Assembly: GCF_001536285.1 (NCBI RefSeq)
Contig: NZ_FAOZ01000004.1
Location: forward strand, 455,205 to 519,204
Reading direction: 5' to 3'
From: Parafrankia irregularis
Lineage (GTDB): Bacteria; Actinomycetota; Actinomycetes; Frankiales; Frankiaceae
DNA length: 64,000 bases
Shown: positions 17,030 through 25,376 of the stretch, in pieces
Numbering within the stretch: position 1 is the first letter of the stretch
Layout of the letters: each line of letters begins with the position of its first letter
Made by a program: the position numbers and the translations under genes
Notes under the pieces: model-generated
The model's input: the letters and a program-made list of their open reading frames with translations, nothing else
What the model was told of the DNA's origin: nothing
Databases searched by the model: none

Positions 17030-18186
17030 GCACACGTGGCCGGCTGGCGCTGCTGTTCGTCGCGATCCTCGCGCTCGGCGGGGTCGCCGTGGGCTCGGTG
17101 GTACGTGCATCCGCCCGAGCGGACCAGCGGGACCACCAGCAGGACGGCGGTCCGCCGGTGACCGCAGGGCGGGTCACACTGAGCGTGGCGGACGACGCGC
17201 CGCAACAGCAACAGCAACAGGACCGGCAACGGCAGGGCCAGCAGGACGAGCACCGGCAGCAGGACGAGCACCGGCAGCAGGGCCAGCAGGGCCAAGACCG
17301 GCAGCAGGGCCAAGACCGGCAGCAGGGCCAGCAACAGCGCCTGGTGTTCCGGAACATGCTGTGGGGGCCGCACCGCGACGAGCTGGTATCCGTGCCGGCC
17401 GCGCGGCCCGCCGGCGCGCGGACCGCGTCCGGAGTGCACTGCCTGCGGTTCTACGCCGCCGGCGGCGGCGGCATCTGCCTGCAGCAGGTGTCGGGTGTGC
17501 TGCAGGACACCTACCGCGCCGTGGTCCTCGACGCGAACCTGCACGAACGGCGCCACTTCGCGCTCACCGGCATCCCGACCCGAGCCCGGGTCTCGGCCAG
17601 CGGCCGCATGATGGCCTGGACGGTCTTCGTCAGCGGTGACTCGTACGCCGGCGGAACCTTCTCCACCCGCACCTCGATCGTCGACACCCGCACCTGGACG
17701 CTGGTCCAGTCCCTGGAGGAATACCAGGTGATCAAGGATGGCGCTCCGTACCGCAATGTCGACATCAACTTCTGGGGTGTCACGTTCGCCGACGACGGCC
17801 ATTTCTACGCCACTCTCGGCACCGGTGGAAAGACCTACCTGGTTCGGGGGGACGTCCAGGCGAAGACGGTGACGACGCTGCGGGAGAACGTCGAATGCCC
17901 GTCCCTCTCCCCGGACGGCACCCGGCTCGCCTTCAAGAAGCGCATACCGGACGCACCCGCCGACGCACCGTGGCACGAGTACGTCCTCGACCTGCGGACC
18001 ATGCGCGAGACGCCGCTCGCCGAGCAGCGCAGCGTCGACGACCAGGCTGTATGGCTCGACGACCACACCGTCGCCTACGCCCTCGCCGGGGACTACGGCT
18101 CCGACCTGTGGACCGTCCCCGCTGACGGCACCGGCAGCTCCACCCGGCTGGCCACCGCCGCGCTCGCCCCAGCGGTGATCGGCTGA
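17026..18186 (+). CDS. Membrane-anchored TolB-like beta-propeller protein with Gln-rich linker
   Basis: 386-aa exported protein translationally coupled to the MFS gene (ATGA overlap at 17026-17029). One N-terminal hydrophobic segment (LALLFVAILALGGVAVGSVV) acts as signal anchor. Residues about 62-105 are a Gln/Asp/Arg/His-rich low-complexity region encoded by tandem units such as ggccaagaccggcagcag. The rest is a WD40/TolB-type propeller: blades with RVSASGRMMAWTVF, GVTFADDGHFYATLG, CPSLSPDGTRLAFKKR and AVWLDDHTVAYAL. Such propellers usually mediate protein or ligand contacts. The pairing with an MFS transporter suggests an accessory role in export or sensing, which is inference. Confidence 0.8.
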   Translation: MSTRGRLALLFVAILALGGVAVGSVVRASARADQRDHQQDGGPPVTAGRVTLSVADDAPQQQQQQDRQRQGQQDEHRQQDEHRQQGQQGQDRQQGQDRQQGQQQRLVFRNMLWGPHRDELVSVPAARPAGARTASGVHCLRFYAAGGGGICLQQVSGVLQDTYRAVVLDANLHERRHFALTGIPTRARVSASGRMMAWTVFVSGDSYAGGTFSTRTSIVDTRTWTLVQSLEEYQVIKDGAPYRNVDINFWGVTFADDGHFYATLGTGGKTYLVRGDVQAKTVTTLRENVECPSLSPDGTRLAFKKRIPDAPADAPWHEYVLDLRTMRETPLAEQRSVDDQAVWLDDHTVAYALAGDYGSDLWTVPADGTGSSTRLATAALAPAVIG

Positions 18187-18501
18187 TCAAATCCTGCCAC
18201 TGCCACTGCCACTGCCACTGCCACTGCCACTGCGTCGCGGAATCCCGAGCCCCGGGCCGCCGCTGTGTAATTGTCGTCAAGCAAAAAATGAGGATTTCGG
18301 CTGTTGGAGCCACCGAAATCCTCATTTCTTGCGGATCGTTAAGCGGCCCTACACCCCTTTAATCTTATTTGTCATGAATTAATGGCGATGGTGATGGCGG
18401 TACAGGATCCGCGGTGTGCGCGGCTCGACGCCCTGGGTTGTAGGCGGCGGTCAGCCAGGAGGCCGGTTCGCCGTCGCCGTCGCGGCTACTGCGGATCGCG
18501 G
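18187..18501. other. Intergenic region with hexamer repeat and palindromic element
   Basis: 315 bp between convergent genes. It starts with about six copies of the hexamer tgccac (18196-18232), then the 52-nt palindrome 18281-18332 and its tail, which ends in an AT-rich stretch (tttaatcttatttgtcatg, to 18377). A gcggatcgcggctact repeat precedes the stop of the dehydrogenase gene. No gene is supported. Confidence 0.6.
18281..18332 (+). repeat. 52-nt palindromic element, subtype 2
   Basis: Arms 18281-18300 and 18313-18332 pair at 19 of 20 positions around a 12-nt loop. The right arm reads ccgaaatcctcatttcttgc. The element at 52547-52598 has the same arm and loop lengths and a compensated base-pair change at arm position 8. 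Confidence 0.85.
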
Positions 18502-19323
18502 CTACTGCGGATCGCGCTTACCGCGGATCGCGGTGACGAGACGCTTCGCCACCTCGACGAGGTCGCGGCCTGGGGCGGACGCGAGCACCTCGGCCATCAG
18601 GGTGACGTCCTTGGCGAGGGTCGGGCCGGCGGGGGAGTCGGCGACGGCGGCCAGCGAGCCGGCGCGCAGGCGTACCCCGGAGCCCACACCGGACGAGCTG
18701 CTCGTCAGCAGGACCGACGCGAGGCCCTCGAGGTCCAGGCCGAGTGACCGCCCGGCCGTCATCGCCTCGTCGGCGAGCACGATCTGCGCGGCGAGCAGGG
18801 TGTTGTTGATGAGCTTCGCCTGTGAGGCCGCGCCGACGTCACCCAGGTGCACGACCTGGTTCGAGAACGCCGCCAGCAGTCCGGTGACGTCGGCGAGCGC
18901 CGCGGCGTCACCGCCGATCATGACGGTGAGCTCCCCGGTGAGGGCGCGTGGCGCGCCACCACTGACCGGGGCGTCCAGGACGCGCAGGCCGTGCCCCGCG
19001 GCCCGTTCGGCGATGGCCCGGATCTGCGCCGGTGACACGGTGCTGTGCACGAGCACGACGGTTCCCGGCGCCGCGTTCGCGGCGAGCCCTTCCGGGCCGA
19101 ACAGGACCTCCTCGACGCCCGCCGCGTCGAACACGCAGATCCCGACCGCCTCGACCCGCGCGCCCAGCAGTGCCGGCGTCGCGGCGACGGTGACGTCCAG
19201 CCCGGTGAACGGTTCGAGCGACGCCGGCCGGCGGGCGTAGAGGGTGAGCTCGTGCCCGGCGGACCGGAGCCGCTGTGCCATCGGCAGCCCCATGCTGCCG
19301 AGGCCGATGAAACCGACCTTCAC
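18502..19323 (-). CDS. NAD(P)-dependent beta-hydroxyacid dehydrogenase (3-hydroxyisobutyrate dehydrogenase family)
   Basis: 273-aa soluble oxidoreductase. The Rossmann start MKVGFIGLGSMGLPMAQRL contains the GxGxMGxPM signature. The substrate-binding block is LRVLDAPVSGGAPRALTGEL (family DAPVSGG), and the catalytic-lysine block is ASQAKLINNTLLAAQIV (family xxKxxNN). GTG 19323 is only 4 nt downstream of the stop of the PF04672 methyltransferase gene, so the two are probably co-transcribed. The substrate could be 3-hydroxyisobutyrate, tartronate semialdehyde or an imine; the sequence does not decide. Confidence 0.88.
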   Translation of the reverse strand: MKVGFIGLGSMGLPMAQRLRSAGHELTLYARRPASLEPFTGLDVTVAATPALLGARVEAVGICVFDAAGVEEVLFGPEGLAANAAPGTVVLVHSTVSPAQIRAIAERAAGHGLRVLDAPVSGGAPRALTGELTVMIGGDAAALADVTGLLAAFSNQVVHLGDVGAASQAKLINNTLLAAQIVLADEAMTAGRSLGLDLEGLASVLLTSSSSGVGSGVRLRAGSLAAVADSPAGPTLAKDVTLMAEVLASAPGRDLVEVAKRLVTAIRGKRDPQ

Positions 19324-19327
19324 GCCG

Positions 19328-20182
19328 CTAGAGCTTACGGGCGATCGCGCCGTACATGAACACCTCGTTGTCGCTGTACCCGGCGGCGTCGGCGTCGGGG
19401 TGCCAGCGGTGGACGAGGACGACGCCCGGGTCGAGGATCTCCAGCCCGCGGAAGAAGCCTTCGACCGTGGCCTTGTCCCGCGCGGTCATCGGGATGCCGT
19501 TGCCGCGGTACGCGGCGACCCCACGCTCCACCGCTTCGGGCGCGTAGTCGCCGGTGGCCGTGGAGAGCGCGAGGATGCTGCCGGGGGCCAGCGATGCCAC
19601 GAGCGTGTCGATGACGTGCTGGATGAGCGCCTCGTCCGGGATGAACTGCACGAGCGCGATCAGGCTGAGCGCGACGGGCTGGCTGAGATCGAGGGTGGAG
19701 GCGAGCTGCTCGGACTTCAGGATGCTTTCCGGGTCCGTGAAGTCGGCGTCGAGGTAGGCGGTGCGGCCTTCGGGGGTGCTGGTAAGCAGGGCCCGGGCGT
19801 GCACCAGGACGATGGGGTCGTTGTCGACGTAGACGATCCGTGACTCGGGGGCGGCCTTCTGGACGACCTCGTGCAGGTTCGGCGTCGTCGGGAGCCCGGT
19901 GCCGATGTCGAGGAACTGCCGGATGCCGTGCTCGGTGGCCACGACATGGGCCATCCGGGCCATGAAGTTCCGGTTCGCCCGCATGGATCGCGACAGGCCC
20001 GGCATCATTTTCTCGGTCTGGTCGCCCGCCGCGCGGTCGGCCGGGAAGTTGTCCTTACCGCCGAGGATGTAGTCGTAGACCCGCGCCGAGTGCGGTACGT
20101 CGGTCTTCAGATCGACGTTGGCCGGCGCCCAGTTCGGTGCTCCCCGGCTGGCGCCCCACTTGGCGTCGTCGCGGTCAGTCAC
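19328..20182 (-). CDS. PF04672-type S-adenosyl methyltransferase, paralogue 1
   Basis: 284-aa Rossmann-fold protein of the actinobacterial S-adenosyl methyltransferase family PF04672. Landmarks are [19 protein letters not shown], the SAM-binding FLDIGTGLPTTPNLHEV, RIVYVDNDPIVLVHARALL, and the terminal [16 protein letters not shown] 20182 is chosen because GGAGATAGGGG lies upstream and because paralogue 2 has the same ggggtagtcgtgactgacc context. Substrates of this expanded family are largely unknown. Two more copies are in the window (21291-22145 and 30737-31594). Confidence 0.85.
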   Translation of the reverse strand: MTDRDDAKWGASRGAPNWAPANVDLKTDVPHSARVYDYILGGKDNFPADRAAGDQTEKMMPGLSRSMRANRNFMARMAHVVATEHGIRQFLDIGTGLPTTPNLHEVVQKAAPESRIVYVDNDPIVLVHARALLTSTPEGRTAYLDADFTDPESILKSEQLASTLDLSQPVALSLIALVQFIPDEALIQHVIDTLVASLAPGSILALSTATGDYAPEAVERGVAAYRGNGIPMTARDKATVEGFFRGLEILDPGVVLVHRWHPDADAAGYSDNEVFMYGAIARKL

Positions 20183-20383
20183 GACTACCCCTATCTCCGA
20201 TATTGCCCACTTGCTACTTGTGACAGCTTCTTCAGCAGACTCTCGCACCCCCTGTCCGGGGGGTGTCACATGGGGGTGCCACGGCGGGAAGCGCAGGTCG
20301 GTGACCACGCGAAAGTCGCCCGGTCGGTTAGTCGTGAAATGGCCGCTGACCAGGCGTCTTCGCTTTTCGGCGCGCACACCGGT

Positions 20384-20475
20384 CAACAGCCCGTAACGGC
20401 TCAACAGCCCGTAACGGCTCAACGCCCCGTCAGGACTCGACAGCCGGTAACGGATCAGCGGCCGGTAACGGATCA
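20384..20475. repeat. 18-bp tandem repeats upstream of methyltransferase 1
   Basis: caacagcccgtaacggct occurs at 20384 and 20402, followed by a degenerate copy and then two ccggtaacggatcagcgg-type copies reaching the stop codon of the SDR gene. The array occupies the spacer between the SDR and methyltransferase 1. Confidence 0.75.
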
Positions 20476-21186
20476 GCCCAGGTCCAGAGGCGTGGGCACA
20501 TACCTGGTCGTCGGGCGTCCGGGAGTGAGGACGAGCTCGGTTCCCGGCTCACCGGTCCGCAGCAGCTCGACGACGGCGGCGGCCACGTCGTCGGCGGTGA
20601 GCATGGGGACGCCCGCGGCGCGGAACTGATCGCGCGCGGGGGCCGTCAGCGGAGTGTCGACAAGACCGGGGCAGACGGCGCCGAGCCGGATGTTCTCCCG
20701 GGACAGCGGTCCGGACAGCGCCCGGACCAGGCCGATCACCGCGTGCTTGGTCATCGTGTAGATGGGGTCCTGCTCGACGCCCCGCAGCGCCGCGTGGGAG
20801 GCGGTCACGACGATCGAACCGCCGCCGCGGGCGCGCATCGCCGGTAGCGCGCCGCGAAGCCCGTAGACCACCGAATGCTGGTTGACGCCGACCACGGCCT
20901 GGTAACGGTCCAGGTCGAGGGTGGCCGGGTCCTTGTCGGCACAGTTGTGCCCGGCGTTGAGCACCAGCAGGTCCAGCCGGTCACCGGCCGCGGCGACCAT
21001 CCGCAGCGACAGGTCGGGGTCGGTCAGGTCTCCCACCACCGCCTCACCGCCTATGGACGCGGCGACGTCGGAAACGGCCTGGTTGCGGTCGACAAGCACA
21101 CAGTGCACGCCCGAGGCGGCCAGCAGGCGGGCGGTGGCCTCTCCGATGCCGCCCGCGGCACCCGTGATGATCGCGACCTCGCCCAT
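20473..21186 (-). CDS. Short-chain dehydrogenase/reductase
   Basis: Classical SDR of about 237 aa. Cofactor motif TGAAGGIGEA (TGxxxGxG) near residue 10, acidic DLTD after beta strand 3, NAG motif LVLNAGHN, catalytic serine in IVVTASHAAL and YTMTK (YxxxK), then VCPGLVDTPL. ATG 21186 is favoured because GGAG lies 8 nt upstream; an ATG 27 nt earlier has its purine run too close. It is sandwiched between two PF04672 methyltransferase paralogues on the same strand, which suggests a segmental duplication around it. Substrate unknown. Confidence 0.87.
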   Translation of the reverse strand: MGEVAIITGAAGGIGEATARLLAASGVHCVLVDRNQAVSDVAASIGGEAVVGDLTDPDLSLRMVAAAGDRLDLLVLNAGHNCADKDPATLDLDRYQAVVGVNQHSVVYGLRGALPAMRARGGGSIVVTASHAALRGVEQDPIYTMTKHAVIGLVRALSGPLSRENIRLGAVCPGLVDTPLTAPARDQFRAAGVPMLTADDVAAAVVELLRTGEPGTELVLTPGRPTTRYVPTPLDLG

Positions 21187-21290
21187 GCGCCCCACTCCGT
21201 CCGGTCCGGCCATGCCCCTGATCCAGTCAACTGTTTACCTGCACTGGAGTCGGCGGCTCAACCGGTCGGCTAGGCGGTCGAGCGGTTTGG

Positions 21291-22145
21291 CTACGGCTTG
21301 CGGGCGATCGCGCCGTACATGTAGACCTGGCTGTCGGCGAGGGCGGCCGCCTCGGCGTCGGGGTGCCAGCGGTGGACGAGCACGACACCCGGGTCGAGGA
21401 TTTCCAGCCCGCGGAAGAAGCCTTCGACGGTGCTCCTGTCCCGCGCGACCATCGGAATACCGCTGGCGCCGTATGCGGCGACGCCGGCGGCTATCTCCTC
21501 GGGGGCGGAGTCGGCCGTGACGGTGGACAGCGCCAGGAGGCTCCCCGCCGGAAGAGGAGCCATCAGCTGGTCGAGGACGTCCTGCACGATCGCGTCGTCG
21601 GGGACGAACTGCAGGATCGCGATCAGGCTGACCGCGACGGGCTGGTCGAGGTCGAAGGTCGAAGCGAGCTGCTCCGACTTCAGGATGCTCCGGGGATCGG
21701 TGAAGTCGGCGTCGAGGTAGGCGGTGCGGCCTTCGGGGGTGCTGGTGAGCAGGGCCCGGGCGTGCACGAGGACGATGGGGTCGTTGTCGACGTAGACGAT
21801 CCGTGCGTCGGGGGCGACCTTCTGGACGACCTCGTGCAGGTTCGGCTCGGTCGGCAGCCCGGTGCCGATGTCGAGGAACTGCCGAATGCCGTGCTCGGCG
21901 GCCACGACATGGGCCATCCGGGCCATGAAGTTCCGGTTCGCCCGCATGGATGTCGGCAGGTTAGGCATGCTCCGGGTGAAATCTCCGGCCGCGGCCCGAT
22001 CTGCCGGGAAGTTGTCCTTACCGCCGAGGATGTAGTCGTAGACCCGCGCCGAGTGGGGGACGTCGGTCTTCAGGTTGACGTTCGGCGGAGTCCACCCCGG
22101 TGCCAGCGAGGTACTACCCCAGTCGGCATCGTCGCGGTCAGTCAC
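21291..22145 (-). CDS. PF04672-type S-adenosyl methyltransferase, paralogue 2
   Basis: 284 aa, the same length as paralogue 1 at 19328-20182 and nearly identical to it through long blocks ([57 protein letters not shown]). The SAM loop is FLDIGTGLPTEPNLHEV and the C-terminus ends AIARKP. GTG 22145 is preceded by AGAGGTGGGGG. The 5' leader, start context and 3' end resemble paralogue 1, indicating recent duplication of a unit that includes its translation signals. Methyl acceptor unknown. Confidence 0.85.
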   Translation of the reverse strand: MTDRDDADWGSTSLAPGWTPPNVNLKTDVPHSARVYDYILGGKDNFPADRAAAGDFTRSMPNLPTSMRANRNFMARMAHVVAAEHGIRQFLDIGTGLPTEPNLHEVVQKVAPDARIVYVDNDPIVLVHARALLTSTPEGRTAYLDADFTDPRSILKSEQLASTFDLDQPVAVSLIAILQFVPDDAIVQDVLDQLMAPLPAGSLLALSTVTADSAPEEIAAGVAAYGASGIPMVARDRSTVEGFFRGLEILDPGVVLVHRWHPDAEAAALADSQVYMYGAIARKP

Positions 22146-22573
22146 GACTACCCCCACCTCTGATATCAGCCGCCCTCGACGGTGGCGTTTGCTTGCTAGC
22201 ACTTTCCCACCACCCCATCGCGGCAATCGGACAGGGTAGGACATTCGGACCACTTTGGCTGACGCGAACATACCTGTGAAGAGGCCGGCGCAGGCCCCGA
22301 TCCGCCCGCGCGCCGTGGTCTTTGCCCAGGTAGCGGCGTTCGGAGGGTGGGTGGGACGCGGCATGGCCGCTCGGCGCCGGTTCTCCGGGGTATTTCGACG
22401 AGGAGCGACAGGGTCTTTGGTCCTGTAGGCGGCGTCGGGAAGTTCACTGCAGTGCGCAGCCCGGCAGAGCCGGCCTTACCGGCGACCAGCAGGGCGACCA
22501 ACAGGCCCAGCGTGGTGCGGCCGGCATCAGGCGGCCCCGGCCCGCGGTATCCGTCGGCCCTGCCTACCGGCTT
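22146..22573. other. Intergenic region
   Basis: 428 bp between the promoter of methyltransferase 2 and the stop of the small membrane protein; all flanking genes are on the minus strand. The stretch near 22190-22270 should hold the methyltransferase promoter. No gene or clear secondary structure is seen. Confidence 0.4.
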
Positions 22574-23161
22574 TTACCTACCGGCCCTGCCGCCCCAGAC
22601 AAGGCCGCAGAGAAGGCCCAGGACAAGAGTCGCCAGGGCCACCACCAACGCCAGCAGCGACTCCGCGCCGGCCGCCGGCCACGCCCAGCTCCTGGCCTGC
22701 CCGTTGACCTGTGCGCCCAGCGAACTGGTGACGACCGCCACGGTAACCGGGAACAGGGACGAGGCCTGGGCGCCGACGATCGCCACACCGACCAGTGAAA
22801 GACCTATGTACCCGGCCATGTTGCGGCCCGCGGCGAACCCCTGGTCATTGAGCCCCGTCACCTGGAGCAGGGTTCCCGCCAGCATCCCGATCGCCGCGGT
22901 CATCACCATCACCGCGCAGTCGAGCCACCGCGTGGGCCGTGTACCGGTCAGCTCGAGGCCGTCGCGTCTGGACAGGCAGTAGGAGACCACGCTCGACGGG
23001 GCCAGCGGGAGCAGGAGCATGACGGGGAGCCGCAGGCTGGAACCGCCAAGGAGGCTCGGGACCGGAAAGGCCGCGTCACCCACCAGGAGCACGGCGACGA
23101 GCGAGCCCACCACGACGGAGAAGTGCATCGTGTAACCACGGTTGCGCCACCACCAGATCAC
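22574..23161 (-). CDS. Polytopic membrane protein of the ABC/GNAT locus
   Basis: 195-aa hydrophobic protein with about six membrane spans (for example FSVVVGSLVAVLLVGDAAFP, LPVMLLLPLAPSSVVSYCL, AVMVMTAAIGMLAGTLLQV, IGLSLVGVAIVGAQASSLF and LLALVVALATLVLGLLCGLV). No family is recognised. GTG 23161 is the longest start and ATG 23128 an alternative; neither has a strong ribosome site. It follows the larger membrane protein by 60 bp and is last in the apparent minus-strand operon, so it may be a second permease subunit or an immunity-type protein. That role is inference. Confidence 0.65.
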   Translation of the reverse strand: MIWWWRNRGYTMHFSVVVGSLVAVLLVGDAAFPVPSLLGGSSLRLPVMLLLPLAPSSVVSYCLSRRDGLELTGTRPTRWLDCAVMVMTAAIGMLAGTLLQVTGLNDQGFAAGRNMAGYIGLSLVGVAIVGAQASSLFPVTVAVVTSSLGAQVNGQARSWAWPAAGAESLLALVVALATLVLGLLCGLVWGGRAGR

Positions 23162-23221
23162 GCGTACCCGCCGGTGGTGACTGGACGGGCCCCGAGATCA
23201 GAGCGTCCGCGCCTCGTGGGG

Positions 23222-24553
23222 TCAGGTGCCATCGGTGCCCCCGAGCGGTCGGCAGTCCCGTACCAGCGCAAGTGTCCGCTCGTATTCTTCCCGTTGGTGG
23301 GAGACAGGGCTTCCCGCCCGTTCGTGGAGATATGTCAGAACGTCCACCGGGTAGGCATCGGCGACATACTGCTCCGGAACGCCCACCTGGAGCGCCAGCC
23401 AGGCCTGCAGGTAGGGCACCGCGAGCGACGACGATGCCGTCCGCATGCTTTCCCAGGGCGGCAGCTGACGGGGTGGGCGACCCGGCTCGCATTCCGGCGG
23501 ACGCGGAACCACCGCGCGAGCGAGCGCCAGTCGGACCTCGGCGGCGTCCGCGTCGCCGGGCAGGTAGAAGAACCAGTCCGCGGTGGATGCCTCGGAGGCG
23601 GTCCCCGGGACGTCCAGGCCGATCGCCTGCAGGCGGGAGCGGACAACCTGAGCCTGCGTGGCGGCCTCCGAGAGCAGGTTCGCGTGCTCCGGCCAGACGC
23701 ACACCAGCGGACTGGAACCGGCACATCGCAGGTCACCGGGATCGCGTTCGCTCTGGGGCGAATCCCCCATGGATCTGGCGGTGAGGCAGGCGGCCGTGAC
23801 CGCGACCGCGGACACGGCCAGGCCGGGAAGCAGCATCCAGCGCGGATGCCTGGTCTCCCGCACCAGCAGGATCAGGACCAGGACAGCCCCCGCCGCGAGT
23901 GCGGCCGGGGCGAAGAAGACGCCGGCCGACGGCTGCGCGGCCAGCATGCAGCAGTCCTCCGGCATCCCGTTGAGGTGGCGCAACCAGGGTGGACTGACCG
24001 TCACGGGATATGTGATCAGGATCCAGCCGAGCACCGCGACCGCCGGCGCGGCGATGACCCCTGGAAGGAACCACCCGAAGATCAGCCCGGCCGCGGTCAT
24101 CCCCGTCACCACGGCGACCGCGGCGGCGGCGATGACAGGACTGGGGTGACCGGTCACCGCGTCGAGCTCGAAGCCGACCGCGACGTAGGAAAGCAGCAGA
24201 CCGAGAAGCCCCGCCGCGGCGATGGGGCTGACCAACCGAAGCAGAACATGGAAGACACTGCGTGCGGGAGCCAGCCGAAGCGCGCCAGACCTCCCGAGAC
24301 GACCGGCCTCCCATGCCGCGGCTGCCGCGCACACGGGCGCCACGAACGGAAGCGCATAGGACGCCTTGGCGGAGCCGGTTACCCAGTACCCGTCTCCGAG
24401 CTGCATCGTCACGAAGGCGGAGGTCTCGTAGAGGAGAACCATCGGAACGATGAAGAAGGGGGCTTTCAGCGCCGCATGGGATCTCAGGTACCAGGTCCAT
24501 CGCGAGCTCAGGCGCGAACGCACCGCATAGCCGAGCCGAAGTCGACGGGCCAT
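23222..24553 (-). CDS. Large membrane protein, probable ABC permease partner
   Basis: 443 aa. The first 270 residues contain about eight hydrophobic spans (FFIVPMVLLYETSAFVTM, VAPVCAAAAAWEA, ALAAGAVLVLILLVRE, LAVSAVAVTAACL among them); the last 170 residues are soluble and probably extracytoplasmic, with Cys pairs (RCAGSSPLVCVW). The ATG overlaps the stop of the ABC ATPase gene (ATGA at 24551-24554 on the reverse strand), so the two are translationally coupled and the protein is the likely membrane partner. I see no standard ABC-2 signature, and the C-terminal domain is unlike common permeases. Confidence 0.7.
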   Translation of the reverse strand: MARRLRLGYAVRSRLSSRWTWYLRSHAALKAPFFIVPMVLLYETSAFVTMQLGDGYWVTGSAKASYALPFVAPVCAAAAAWEAGRLGRSGALRLAPARSVFHVLLRLVSPIAAAGLLGLLLSYVAVGFELDAVTGHPSPVIAAAAVAVVTGMTAAGLIFGWFLPGVIAAPAVAVLGWILITYPVTVSPPWLRHLNGMPEDCCMLAAQPSAGVFFAPAALAAGAVLVLILLVRETRHPRWMLLPGLAVSAVAVTAACLTARSMGDSPQSERDPGDLRCAGSSPLVCVWPEHANLLSEAATQAQVVRSRLQAIGLDVPGTASEASTADWFFYLPGDADAAEVRLALARAVVPRPPECEPGRPPRQLPPWESMRTASSSLAVPYLQAWLALQVGVPEQYVADAYPVDVLTYLHERAGSPVSHQREEYERTLALVRDCRPLGGTDGT

Positions 24554-25305
24554 CAGCTTTCCGAGACCAGATGGGTGTACGCGAGCGCGGCCTGGCGTCC
24601 TACCGGGGCATCCGGGCTGTCGGCCAGAGCGAGGTAGTCGGCCACGGAGCCGGAGAACCGCACCTCACCACGGTCCAGGACGACGACGTTGTCGAAACTC
24701 TCGAGGAGATCCTCGGTCTGATGGGTCGACACCACGACCGTGGCCGATTCGGCCAGATCCGACACGAGCTGAGTGAAGACCTGCCGCTGAGCGGGGTCCA
24801 GACCCGCCGTCGGCTCGTCCATGAGCACGATCCTCGCTCGGTGGACCACTGCCTGGGCGATACCCACCCGTCTGAGCTGCCCGCCGGACAGAGCCCTGGC
24901 CAGTTCGTTCTCCCGGTGGTCGAGGCCGACCTGGGAGAGCGCGTTCTTCGCCTCTCTCCAGGACTCCGCCTTCGACATTCCCTTGAGCCAGCCGACGTAG
25001 GCGACCTGCTCACGAATCGTCAGACCGGCCATGGGCCTGACGTGCTGCGGCATCCAGGCCATCTCGCGTCGGTACTGCCGGCGCCCGGACCCTTGTTGGA
25101 TCGGACGCCCGTCGAAGGTGACACGGCCGGTGCGTGGCGCCAGCACCGTCGCGCCGACGGCGAGCAGGGTGGATTTTCCCGCGCCGTTCGGGCCCAGTAG
25201 TACCGTGCGCCCGGGCTGGAAGGCGCAGGTCAGGTTCCGGAAGACATCCCGCCCAGCACGATAGGAGTAGGAAATTTCGTCAAACACGAGAAGCACAAAC
25301 GTCAT
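24553..25305 (-). CDS. ABC transporter ATP-binding protein
   Basis: 250-aa nucleotide-binding subunit. Walker A GPNGAGKST, Q-loop MPQH, signature LSGGQLRRVGIAQAV, Walker B IVLMDEPTAGLDP and the switch STHQTEDLL are all intact. The subtype resembles exporters of drugs, peptides or lantibiotics (CcmA-like). Its gene overlaps the large membrane protein and is separated by a hairpin (25333-25362) from the upstream secreted-protein gene. With the ACP-GNAT gene, this looks like an export or immunity module for a modified product; that is inference. Confidence 0.88.
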   Translation of the reverse strand: MTFVLLVFDEISYSYRAGRDVFRNLTCAFQPGRTVLLGPNGAGKSTLLAVGATVLAPRTGRVTFDGRPIQQGSGRRQYRREMAWMPQHVRPMAGLTIREQVAYVGWLKGMSKAESWREAKNALSQVGLDHRENELARALSGGQLRRVGIAQAVVHRARIVLMDEPTAGLDPAQRQVFTQLVSDLAESATVVVSTHQTEDLLESFDNVVVLDRGEVRFSGSVADYLALADSPDAPVGRQAALAYTHLVSES

Positions 25306-25332
25306 CCATTTTTTCGGAGCGGGCGGGCGGAC

Positions 25333-25362
25333 GGGTGCCGTGCCCCGCGGCGCACGGCACCC
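25333..25362 (-). terminator. Hairpin between the secreted-protein gene and the ABC genes
   Basis: gggtgccgtgc (25333-25343) and gcacggcaccc (25352-25362) form a perfect 11-bp stem with an 8-nt loop, 14 bp after the secreted-protein stop and 27 bp before the ATPase start. It may act as an attenuator that keeps the upstream gene more abundant than the transporter genes. Confidence 0.65.
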
Positions 25363-25376
25363 AGCAGCTCCGATTT

